A DNA stretch of 64,000 bases from Petrosia ficiformis (taxonomy: Eukaryota > Porifera > Demospongiae > Haplosclerida > Petrosiidae), in assembly GCA_947044365.1 (NCBI GenBank), contig OX345636.1, forward strand, positions 27,145,466-27,209,465, in the 5' to 3' direction. Under the pieces are notes generated by a model, which saw nothing but the letters and a program-made list of their open reading frames with translations, had not been told where the DNA came from and did no database searches. Both the position numbers and the translations under genes were made by a program. Below, in pieces: positions 37,101-49,100 of this stretch (position 1 is the first letter of the stretch; every line of letters starts with the position of its first letter).

Positions 37101-40100
37101 TTTACTTGATTGTTTAAACAATGTTGTTTGTAGGTTGTGTTTAATATCCTGTGGTTTTATGGTAATTAAGTATAACAGTGTTTGGTGGTGCAAAATTTAA
37201 ATTTGAACCTCTGGTGGTGCGACACCACCACAAAAAGGCCTAACGAGAACACTGATATGCATACAATAATACTCATTCATATGTAATGATTGTGCTTATC
37301 TTTTGTCAGGATGTCTCCACTCAATGGAATTCTACATATGACATGATAGAAAGGGTTCTTGAACAACAGCTTGCAGTAAGTGCAGTGTTACTTCAACGAC
37401 AAAACTTGGTACTAGGGCTGGGCGATAGTAGTAATATCACTATCACGATTGATAGTAAAAAAAATATCACGATAGCGATAGTATCACGATAGTAATGTTA
37501 ATTTTTTGTTCTATTAAGATTACAATCATTTTAAGTGTATAATTATGTAAAATAAATGCAGAATGTTATAATATTGCTTTACAGAGGTTAATAATGCAGA
37601 GATAAAATGTAATATATAAGTGATATATACAATCAACTGTTACTAAACTAGTCAAGGTTTTCAGCAAGGAAAACAAGCATCTGGACTGTGTCTGGGAGTA
37701 AACATGCTCTTTTTCTATTGACAATGTGTCCAGCTCTACTAAATGCTCTCTCCGAAGGTACTGACGTTGCTGGAATACACAAGTATTTTCTCGCAAGATG
37801 TGTCAGACCAGGATATCGATGGCAATTCAGATTCCACCACTGCAGAGGCTTCTCTTTGACTGATCCTTCTCCGATGTACTTTGATACCTCAGACTTCGCT
37901 CTCTCTCTGCTTGTGGCAGCAGTCTGGTTTTCTTGTGAAGGGTTGACGACATCATCAATTAATTCCAGTAACTTGAATTCTCCCTTTTGTTTTTTCCTGG
38001 GAGGCTCTTGTGTTGTACTATCACTCGAAGAAGTGAATTCTGTGAGCATCTCAGATAACTCTAATTCAATGTCTGTTGTTATTTCTTTTCTTCCCTCTTC
38101 AGGCAGAAATGACAGCGACTTGAATCTTGGATCCAAAAAGGTAGCCATGTTGAGAATTTTAAGTTGAGCTTCGCAATATCTTTGATTAAGATTGCTCAAC
38201 ATACTCTTTCGTAGATTTTTTGCCATCCTGTTGTCAGAAGACGTGGGAGCATGGTAAGTATTTTTTAACTTGTATAAAAGTGGCCGAACTGTTGAAATCG
38301 TTATCCACTTCTCTCCTCCCAAAGCTTCCGTTATTTCTACTAAAGGTTTCATTATTGTTAAGTACATGTTTCCATGGCTGTAAACTCTTGATCAGATGGC
38401 ATTAAATCACCTTTGCGGAGTTCTAGTAGTGCTGCACACAATGCCTGTTGTTGCTCTACTACTCGTTCCACCATATAGTAGGTTGAATTCCATCTCGTAC
38501 TGACATCCTGAATCAGGCTGTGTTGAGGGAGGTTCAGATTTATCTGTTTTTGGTTTAATAGATATGTAGATTTGGAGGAGTGGTTGAAGTGAGTGACGAG
38601 TCTTTTGCATCTCCCAATTGCTCTTGATATTTCTGGTATTTTGACTGCCTCTAGCACAGCCAGTTGCAATGTGTGACTGAAGCAACTGACATGTGGCCAT
38701 TCGAGATCATTGATAGCACGAACAATATTCTTCCCGTTGTCTGTAACTACAGCAGCTAGCTTACTACGTAACAGTCCCCACTGATGAACAATTTCCTCAA
38801 GCTCAAGCATGATGTTTTCTGCACTATGTGATTCAATAAACTCTCGTGTCTCCAACAAGCAACTTTCAAGTTTGAATTCGGTTGTTATGAAATGGACAGT
38901 TACCCCAGTATATGATTGATTGGCTCTTGATGTCCACATGTCAGTAGTCAATGCAAAGTAATCTGCAGCAGATACCTTTGCGTTTATTTTCTGTTTTTCT
39001 CGCTCATAAATACTGGGAAGATAGTTTACAGACAGTGTTTTTCTAGAAGGTGGTTGATACCTGGGTTCCAATGTATGTAAAAGATGTCGAAATCCCTTAT
39101 CTTCCACAGTGTCTAGTGCTTGCATATCCTTTGTTATGAAATAAACCAAAGACTCTGTGATCTTGATCCACTTGGGAGATGAACTGGGCATTGGTTGGTG
39201 GCTTTCAAAGCTCTCTATAATAGTAGTCTGCCCTGGTGTACTAGGTTTGGGCTTATGTGGTTCCTCACCTCTGATTACATCTTTATAAGTAGTACTATGA
39301 GCATTCTGAAGATGAAATCTCATGTTGGAGGTATTTCCAGAGTATTTTAGAATTTTGGGACAAAGTTTACAATAAACATGCTTCCTGCTTTTTCTGTCTT
39401 CAATAATTTTACCACTACTTGCTGGGAATCCAAAGTGAGACCATACTTTACTAATAGCGCCTTCGGGTGGCAACAATTCTACCGATCTAGCACCAGAAGA
39501 CGAAGACGTTCCTTCTACACTCGCCATGATTTTAACATGTGGTTGAGCACGTGTGCATGTTTTGCGCATGCGTATATGTACCACGTGGGTATCGTGACTG
39601 CACGATAGCTACTATCGCTATCGCGATAGCAAATTTGTATCGCGACAATCGATCAATCGTGATTATCGCCCAGCTCTACTTGGTACATTTGGAAATTTCT
39701 CCAAATGAATGGAAAATTTTAGAGGACATTGTTCAGCTACTTCGTCCATTCAAGATTGCTACTCTCCACTTGTCTGGTCATTTCAGCACTAGGCCCTCTA
39801 CTAGGAGAGATCAAGAAAAAGGTGGCAGCAGATGTGAGTGACAGTGTTGTTATAAGAGAATTCAAAAGAGCTCTTCGGGATGATATCAATAGTTGCTACC
39901 AACATCCAGACATTCAAATGTTGCTAAACAAAGCGTCATATTTGGATCATAGATTTAAATCATTGACTCACTTATCTAGGTTTCAGCAATCTGAAGTGAG
40001 TGATGCCATCTTACAAGAGCTCATTGAGTTGGAAAATGATAGTGACGATTGTAGTAATGAATATGTTTATGTTCTGAGCATGCTCAGTAGCATGCTGTGT

Positions 40101-43100
40101 ATCTGTATATCGTTATAATAGTCTTCTCTTTGTGTTATCCACATTAATCTGGGTGACAGTTCATAAAGTCATCACATTGGCGACGAAGGATGGCATTCAA
40201 AGGAGCATATGGGCATATACAGGAGTTTGATCCTGCTGTCGATTCGTTTTCACTCTATATTGAAAGAGTAGAGTTGTTTTTTCTGGCTAATGAAGTACCA
40301 GAGAATAAAAAGGTGCCTGTCTTTCTGAGCATAATAGGTAAAAAGACCTATTCCTTAGTAAGGGACCTAATGATGCCTGATGTTCCTAGTGAAAAGAACC
40401 TAAGAGATATTATAGCCGTGTTAAAGAAACATTTTCACCCCACACCCTCAGTGATTGCCGAAAGGTTCCAATTTCACAAGCGGGATCAGAGAGAAGGAGA
40501 AACGGTGGCAGAGTTCGTGGCTGAACTGAAACGATTATCTACCCATTGCAAGTTTGAGAACTATTTGGATGACGCCCTCAGAGATTGTTTTGTCTGCGGG
40601 TTGAGGAAAGAGCCCATGCAGAAAAGACTACTAGCAGAAACTGACCTGACATTTGCAAAGGCAGTCGAAATAGCCCAAGGTATTGAATCTGTGGACAAAC
40701 AAGCTTTAGCAATGAAGAATGACACTGTCAGCCAGAGTAATGAAGTTAATAAAGTATGTCAGAGTATCTCTTGTTATAGGTGTGGCAAATCAAACCACAC
40801 AGCTAATTTCTGTAAGTATAAAGATATGGAATGCCATAATTGTGGTAAACGAGGACATCTTAAGTCTGTTTGTAGGAGTAAGAAAACGTTTCAAGATAAC
40901 AGACCTAGTAATCGACATTTTAAACTCTCATCGTCATGATCCTCCAGTAATTCCAAAATGGCACACAAATATGGGAGAACAAAATATTTAGAAACAGCAC
41001 AGGAAGTACCTGAAGAAATACCAGATTCTAAAGATGTAGCACTGTTCACGATTTCCAGAGAAAGTAATAAACCAATTCGTGTATCTGTCACTATTGGTGG
41101 TGAAGTGTTACCAATGGAAGTTGACACTGGAGCTGCTGTCTCATTAATCTCAGAGGTTGAGTATCAAGATAAGTTTTCGAAGTACCAGTTGCATAAATCT
41201 AATGTAAAACTTAAAACCTATACCTCTGAAAGTATGATAGTAGTTGGGGAGTTTAATGCCCAGGTCACATATGAAGACCAGAAGGATACACTAACCTTAG
41301 TAGTAGTTAAAGGTGATGGGCCAGCCTTAATGGAAAGAAATTGGCTTACTTGTTTGAAATTAAATTGGCATAAGGTGTTTCATACCTCACTCGTTACAGA
41401 TCCCGTTGAAACTTTAATTAAGAAGTATGGTGATGTTTTTAGTAGTAAACTCGGAACAATGACCCAGTATAAAGCAAAGTTAAAACTTAAAGAAGGAGCT
41501 AAACTAAAGTTCTGGAGGCCTCGTACAGTTCCTTTTGCTCTTAAACCAGGTATTGAAAAAGAACTTGATAAACTTCAATCTGCAGGGATAATAGAACCTG
41601 TCATTTATAGTGAGTGGGCAGCCCCGATTGTCCCAGTTCCAAAAAACGATGGCGGAATTCGTGTATGCGGAGACTACAAAGTGACCTTGAATCCCGTGCT
41701 CGAAATTGACCAATATCCACTACCCAAGCCAGAGGAGTTATTTACAGCAGACACTGGTGGAAACAAATTTACCAAATTGGATTTATCCCAGGCATACCAG
41801 CAAATGTTATTGGATGACGACTCTAAAGATTTAGTTACTATAAATACACATCGTGGGCTTTACAGATATACCAGACTTCGGTTTGGGATTGCCTCAGCAC
41901 CTGCTGTTTTTCAACGGACAATGGACATTATATTGCAAGGCATTCCTCGAACCATTTGTTACATTGACGACATATTAGTAACAGGAGCAACCGATCAAGA
42001 ACACATATCAAATCTCGGAGAAGTCCTAAGGAGACTAAAGTATCACGGTATAACACTCAAAAAGGAGAAGTGTAAGTTTATGTGTGATAGCGTTGAATAT
42101 TTAGGTCATGTGATTGATGCTCAGGGGTTACATGTTAAACAAGATAAAGTAGATGCTATTGTTAATGCCCCCAAGCCCAGTAATGTAACTGAATTGAGAG
42201 CCTACCTTGGCTTAATTAATTATTATGGTAAATTTATACCAAATCTTGCCTCTATATTACACCTCTTAATAATCTTTTGAAGCACTCATCAAAGTGGGAG
42301 TGGTCACTAGCCTGTGATGAAGTTGTAGACTTAGCTAGAGAAAAATTAATATCATCTGAAGTATTAACACATTATGATTCTTCAATACCAATTCAACTAG
42401 CAACTGACGCCTCTCAATATGGACTAGGAGCAGTCCTTTCTCATCGTTATAGTGATGGTAGTGAAAAACCCATAGCCTTCGCCTCTAGGTCATTGTCAAA
42501 TGCTGAAAAAAACTACTCAAAAATAGAGAAAGAAGGACTATCCATTATATTTGGCATTAAAAAGTTTAATCAGTACCTTATTGGTAGGGAATTTACCTTA
42601 ATAACCGACCACAAACCTCTAACATACATATTTGGCCCAAAGTCTGGCATTCCTTCCCTTACTGCTGCTAGGTTGCAGAGGTGGGCATTACTACTGTCAG
42701 CATATCATTATAAAATTGTCTTTAGGTCAACTAAAGCACACAGTAATGCTGATGCCTTGTCTAGGTTACCCCTAAAATTAGTACACGACGAATCAACCTG
42801 TTCAGAGGGAGCTTCAACAATTTTTAATATGTGTCAAATTGACACTGTACCAGTTACCTTTTCCCAATTGCAATCAGCTAGTCGTAATGATATTCTTATC
42901 AGCAAAGTTCTAAATTATGTTATAAATGGATGGCCTAAAGAAGTGCCAATAGAATTGAAGCCGTATTATAATAGATGTAACGAGTTAACAATACAGTCTA
43001 ATTGTCTTATGTGGGGAATAAGAGTAGTTGTACCTCAGAAGTTTAGGAGGAAGGTCCTAGATGAATTACACACTAGTCATTTTGGCATTACCAAGATGAA

Positions 43101-46100
43101 GCAATTAGCAAGAGGATATATTTGGTGGCCTGCTATTGATCAGGACATAGAGAAATTAGCTAAATCATGCCAGGCATGCATGTCTGTTAAGAATTCACCC
43201 CCATCATCTCCCTTGAGCCCCTGAGTTTGGCCAGCTAAGCCATGGCAACGAGTACATGTGGATTTTGCTGGACCCTTGTTTGGTAAAACCTATTTGGTAT
43301 TAATTGATGCACATTCAAAATGGCCTGAAATTTGGGAAATGAGTTCCACTTCAAGTTCAAAAACTATAGATGTGTTAAGGCAGATATTCTCTGTATTTGG
43401 GTTACCTGAGCAAGTAGTAACTGACAACGGACCCCAGTTTGTTTCTGAAGAATTTTCTACATTTTTACGAAATAATGGTATAAGGCATTTTAAATCAGCC
43501 CCCTATCACCCTTCCACTAATGGAGCAACTGAACGATTAGTGCAAACTTTTAAGAATGCAATTAAAAAAGGTAAACAAGATGGATTATCATCTCCGCAAT
43601 CTCTCTCTAATTTTCTACTTCGTTATCGTTCGATACCTCATTCTACTACAGGTAGACCCCCTTGTGAACTAATGCTAAAACGATCCTTACGTACAAGACT
43701 ACATCTTCTTAAACCTAATCAAGAAAGCAATGTATTAAATCAACAAGCAAATCAGAAATATAATCATGACTCTCATTCTCGTTCAAGAATTTTTATCGTT
43801 GGTCAAAACGTAATGGTTCGAAGTTATCGTAACAGTGACCCTAAATGGATACCTGGAATTATACTTGAAAAGATAGGTAATTTAACATACTTAGTGAAAG
43901 TTGATAATTCTATAGTCTGGAAGAGACATGTCGATCAAATACTGGAATGTAATTTAAAGATACAGGATGTTGATTCTAACGACTGGGAGTACCCAAATAT
44001 GAGAAGTACAATTGACACTGTTCCACCTGATTCGTCTACTAATCAACAATCAAATGATCATCGTAACACTACGAATGACAATAGTTCTGTCCGTCGTTAT
44101 CCTCAAAGAGTACGGTACCCACCTGAAAGATCCCACCCTTATTTATCTCATTGATTCTAATAACAGGACTAACAGTAATAGTAAATGTGTTGATAATTTT
44201 TTTTTTTGTAAGGGGGGAGGATGTGTAGTAATGAATATGTTTATGTTCTGAGCATGCTCAGTAGCATGCTGTGTATCTGTATATCGTTATAATAGTCTTC
44301 TCTTTGTGTTATCCACATTAATCTGGGTGACAGTTCATAAAGTCATCACAACGATGGCAGTGAATCAGATGCTGAAAGGGAGCCCAATAATGAATCTAAT
44401 GATGAATCTAATGATGAATGTTCTACTGCTGAACCCAGAAAGAAGAAAGCCAAAAATGCTCTTCTTGATATGCTGGGGGATTCATTTATTGTTCAGGCAG
44501 CAGCTACATGTACTAGCACACATGAAGATATGATTCATGCTGAAGTCCTCCGTTATAAATCAGAAACAACCATTCCTCTTGATCAGTATCCATTAGAATG
44601 GTGGTGTGCTCATTCTTGTGTTTTCCCAAATATTTCTAAACTGGCAAGAAAGTATTTGTGTATTGTTGCCACATCCGTTCCCTCGGAACAGGTTTTCAGT
44701 ACTGCAGGAAATATTGTTTCTGTTAAAAGAGCTTTGCTATTACCAGAAAACGTGAACAAACTAGTTTTGTTACATGACAATTTGCCAAAAGTGAAATTTG
44801 ACTATAAAAGAATACACTGAAGTTATTATCTATTTTTTTTTCAAAATATAATTTCCATGTCAATACAAGGTGTACATGTGGTCAGGTATACTGGTATATT
44901 GGACTTCATACACATAGGTATACCGGTTTTTTGTTTGGTAGTAGGTGCACAGCTCTATAATTTAGTTTGAAGGGTTTCCATTATAGTAATGATCATGTAA
45001 TATACAGTTCACTGGTAAATATACACTACTTGTGTAATATACAGATATTGTCCAGTAGATAGTGTACTTTCATATATATATCATTGATTACTGTAATGTT
45101 ATGACATTTCATAATACATTGAATTACTTGTAATTACTCTATGTTTGATTACATAATTATAGTTATAATATATATATATTTGTTTACCTCATCCACTGCA
45201 TGAACATATGCACCATGTGATAACAGAATATTGACAACATCAGCTTTATCATACACACAAGCCAAGTGTAACGGTGTATTTTTATCCTACATGAGGTAGT
45301 ATAAATGTTTGTAAGTGGCTACTGAGAATGCATCAGAATCTGTAGTATTCAATTTTGTTATAATCATCATTATATATAAACCATCATAATACTGTATACC
45401 CGTGTGAAAATGACCCGCGGGATAGTGGGATTTTAACGGGATCGCTCCGTTTCTCTTATTTGTCTCGCTATTTCTCAATTAATCTACGCGATAAAAATTA
45501 ACGAGAAGTCACGAGATCCCGCGAGTATTTTTTAGTGTTAATTACCTTGTGCATGGTTTCATTGAAACCACAAGGCGTGTCTTATTTACACAGTCTACTG
45601 TTTGATTATAGTGTTTTAATGAACATCAAAAGTAAGTACAAAAATGAAAAGAAATACTAATCAGAGTACAAGAAAGGAACTTTGCAACAATATGAACTAT
45701 TATTAACATGTACATAAACACACTTACACAAAATACATTCAACAGCAATACAATCAAAATTATTAGAAATACAGACAGGTGTAATATACTGATGAAGGAT
45801 GGGCAATAATGGAGAAGATGAATTAGCTGCTAAACTCTCCACAATTGCAAATATGTGTGATTGGATTGTAATAAAAAAGAGTATTACACCAAACTTTACT
45901 CCTCCATTGTGATACATGACAGTGAAACTATTCCGTACTTTAACTCTCCTATATTCTTTCGAAAATAGTGTAGATCCTTTACAAACTGCTCTGAAGTATT
46001 TTGCAACTACAGTATTTACTTGAAGATGGTCCTCACCCAATGTATTATTAATTATGTCAATAATGCCAATGGGCCAAATACTCAGTTGGGGATTTCCTAG

Positions 46101-49100
46101 AACAGAAATTCCTGAAGTGCTATTGTTAGCAGGCTTCCTGAAATACAATCAGTACTTAAACATGTTTATCAATAGTTATTGTCAAAAAAGGCAAACCTTT
46201 GCTGGTCAAATAAGGCTGAATTGGCAGTATCTCTGTCTGGACACAGGGAAGGTATTAGCTGCATCAGTGTGTATGAAAAGGCCAGCTGTAACAAATAGAG
46301 AAAGACAAAGTAAACAAACATAGTATTATTGGACATTTTACCTGTCGGTTCATTTTTTTTTGTACCATGGAAATGTTCTTTTAATCTTCCATTAATTGAT
46401 TCAAAGGGAAAACAGGAATGTGTCCAAAGTGGCCCCCAATTTCTCACACAGTTGGTGATATGAGACAGTTGGTGAACTTTTAATGACACTCGTGAACCTG
46501 AATAACCAAACAATTTTGCATAATTATATTTGTGATACTAATTAATTTTTACATAACTTTTAACATGAACTATAATAACATAACTAACCATAGAGACAAC
46601 AGAATTGCTGATAAAAGTCACTCAAGTATTTTTCTGCTAAGTGTAATTCAGATTTTTCAATTCTGTTTGAATGCAGTATGTGAACCGCAGCCACTAGTAA
46701 GCTATAGTGGTTGAAAAATGGATCTGGAAGTCGCTTGAACAAAATTGGTAACGAATAGAATAACAGCCATGATCGATATTCAGAAGCTTTCCACCTTTTA
46801 TAATCCTCCAAGCTTTTTGGTTGTCTGCTAATTGTATCTGGGACACGAATTGCCAACAGATCGCTATCACACTCTTTCATCTTAAAAACAAAGTATAAAT
46901 GTAACATCTTTCATAGAGTTAGCAGTAACCAACTTTTTTTCTAATATTGTATTCTTCTGTCTGCGTTCCAGTAGAAAACCACAGTTGGAACAATGTGATC
47001 ACAACTCCTAAGTAGATGTTATGCATAGAATCTATAACGAAACCTTTTTCCAGATTAAAAGGTTTATGCAGAGTAAAAATTGATAATCCTTTTATGCCTT
47101 TCACCTGGAAAAAAACAAAATGAATGCAATATTAAATTTTATACTTCCTTACCACTGTTTGTTCTTTTACAGCTTTTTTTGCTAAGTCTATCATAGAAAA
47201 GTGAGTTCTAGTTTTCCTGATATGGCCAGTCTCTATGTAAATGTACAGTTCTGGGAACACCTTCATGTTCACAATGGGCACATGCATATTTCCCATTGTA
47301 CTGGTTCATGTTCATTAGAAGAGCTTTAGCAGGAAGGTCTGCTGTTGCCAAAAGTAGTATAACTTGACATGTAAAAACACCATCCAGAGTTTTAATGGAG
47401 ATCCCTATAAAAATATAGCATAATTATTTGTATGTTATAAATGATACTTTCTAACCTTCACGATAAAGCGTATTAACAGAGTCTATCAGTGGTTTCAGAT
47501 ATACAGACATAGGAGGCTTTTGTTCTCCATACCAAAGACCAGCCAATAGTACATTCTGCCTGCTGAACCTTAATATAGGTGGCAATTCGTTGATTGCTAG
47601 CCAGATTGGCTAAATAGAGACATTCCAAGAATTAAAAATGCTGACACCATCTGTATTACATATAAGTGATATATTTGCCGGACTTTTGAAAAAATCTGAA
47701 TGTTTCCGATATTCTTCCCCATCATAAATATCTTCTATTGAGTCTTCTCGTCCCTCCTTGCACTGTTTTAATAATTTCCACACCTGGGGATCTGCATAAA
47801 AATTAATTGCCTAATAATGTCATAATTATATAATTATATAAAATTATAGTGATTAAAATGTTTAATAGTAATTATACAAACCTTCCAATCTTCTTTTTAT
47901 CTGAGGACCAATAGGTATCTTTATAAAGCATTGGCATGACATTCATTAGTGCAGGTATCACTATCATTTGGTAGTGGTTGGTAGCAGTTAGAACAGCAGT
48001 AATGATTATCAGCATTGATGTCAGAGAACAATTCTGAAAAGTATTTAGTCAGCTTATACGAGGAGGTCATTTTCCCAGATGGAAGATGAGCTCCAACAAC
48101 TTCCAATAACTCAGAGAACGTCTTCTTTGTCAAATTGTGACGCGGAGAGTACTGGAACAAGAGTAAGTAACTTTCTAATACAGTTAGTTCAGCGCCAGGG
48201 TAAACTGGTTGGTACATTTCATCATTAGAACTTTTATTTGAGATAGTCTCGTCTTCTTCCTCCGAAGAATAAAACGACCACTCCATAGAAATGCTGGAGT
48301 CTTGTGATGAAAACGTAATATCGCTTGATGAGAGTTGATCTTCATCAAAAGAATCTATTGTGAAAGAGTCATCGCTAGTAAGTTCAGCCATATCGGATTT
48401 AATACTATGACAGTTTATAACCTTCAGACTTCAAAGAACAAACCAGCGCTTACCAGCGACAGTCCTATAGATCTATGTACGTATACATTAATTATTACGT
48501 CATTAAAACATCACGTGATCGTTAGCCAGTCATAACTCACGAATAGGTCACCTGACAATGTGTAACGTGTGAAAAAAGAGAGAGAGAGAGAGTTAGAGAT
48601 GTCTTCTTTACGAGTTTTAACTAACCAAGTTGCCAAGGCGAGAGAAGTGAAGTTTTTATTTGTGGAGTGGGATGAAGTTGGAAGGCTTCATTCAGTGATC
48701 AATGCAAGAGATGTTATTGGTAGTGTCGAAAATCTAAGTTTAAAATCGGTTATTGAAGTGAAGTATGGAACCAGATCATATCCAGCCATAGTTTTGGGCA
48801 TAGGTAAGTACATAGTTATGTACGCATATATACATAAATATATCAATAAATAAATACAATATCTTAATTTTGATATATATACATAATATATAATTATATA
48901 TTTTTTATGTATCTCAGGAAGTAAAAATGAAATGTTAAATATGCAAGATAACATGGAATTTGGTCCAAAGGAAGATAGTGTACCACTAAGAAAACGGAAG
49001 TGTACAAGTAACAAAAAAAATCAAGCCAAAAGACCATAAAAAAAAACTGCAGTACAAAAAGAAAACGAGAGAATGAACCGAGAGCTGCTTGAAGCAATTG

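Larger units (their letters stand above)
40050..44350 (+). mobile_element. Ty3/gypsy-type LTR retrotransposon nested in hAT-1
   Basis: Two 127-bp LTRs (40,050-40,176 and 44,224-44,350) start TGTAGTAATG and end GTCATCACA, and look identical base for base. The 5-bp duplications ACGAT flank the element (40,045-40,049 and 44,351-44,355). A primer-binding-like TTGGCGACGAAGG follows the left LTR, and a purine tract (aaggggggagga) precedes the right LTR. Domain order is gag, protease, RT, RNase H, integrase. Identical LTRs mean a young insertion, yet the ORFs are broken. Confidence 0.95.
36026..44820 (+). pseudogene. hAT-1 transposase (BED/ZBED type), interrupted
   Basis: Segments are 36,026-36,988, then an intron with a MITE, then 37,310-37,412, 39,687-40,049 and 44,356-44,820. 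A BED-type zinc finger (CKLCGG then HLCTWH) opens it. The hAT core shows TSDMWTSRSADGF and TTDSGSNIV. The dimerisation region at the end includes LARKYLCIVATSVPSEQ. In-frame stops occur at 36,158-36,160 and 36,260-36,262, and the frame shifts near 39,780. Two large elements split the exon, so it is dead. The intron donor is at 36,989 and the acceptor ends at 37,309. Confidence 0.85.
35876..44957 (+). mobile_element. Older hAT element (hAT-1), container of three later insertions
   Basis: Terminal repeats begin TAGAGTTGTGCA (left) and TAGAGCTGTGCA (right, inverted). The flanking 8-bp duplications TAATTTAG at 35,868-35,875 and 44,958-44,965 are identical. The hAT superfamily makes 8-bp duplications, so class and ends agree. 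It lies in an intron of the ankyrin gene, in the opposite orientation. Removing the inner elements leaves roughly 2.4 kb, a normal size for a compact hAT. Confidence 0.9.

Noticed and set aside
37688..38405. Plus-strand ORFs of 159 and 61 aa inside hAT-2
   Set aside because: Antisense shadows of the hAT transposase.
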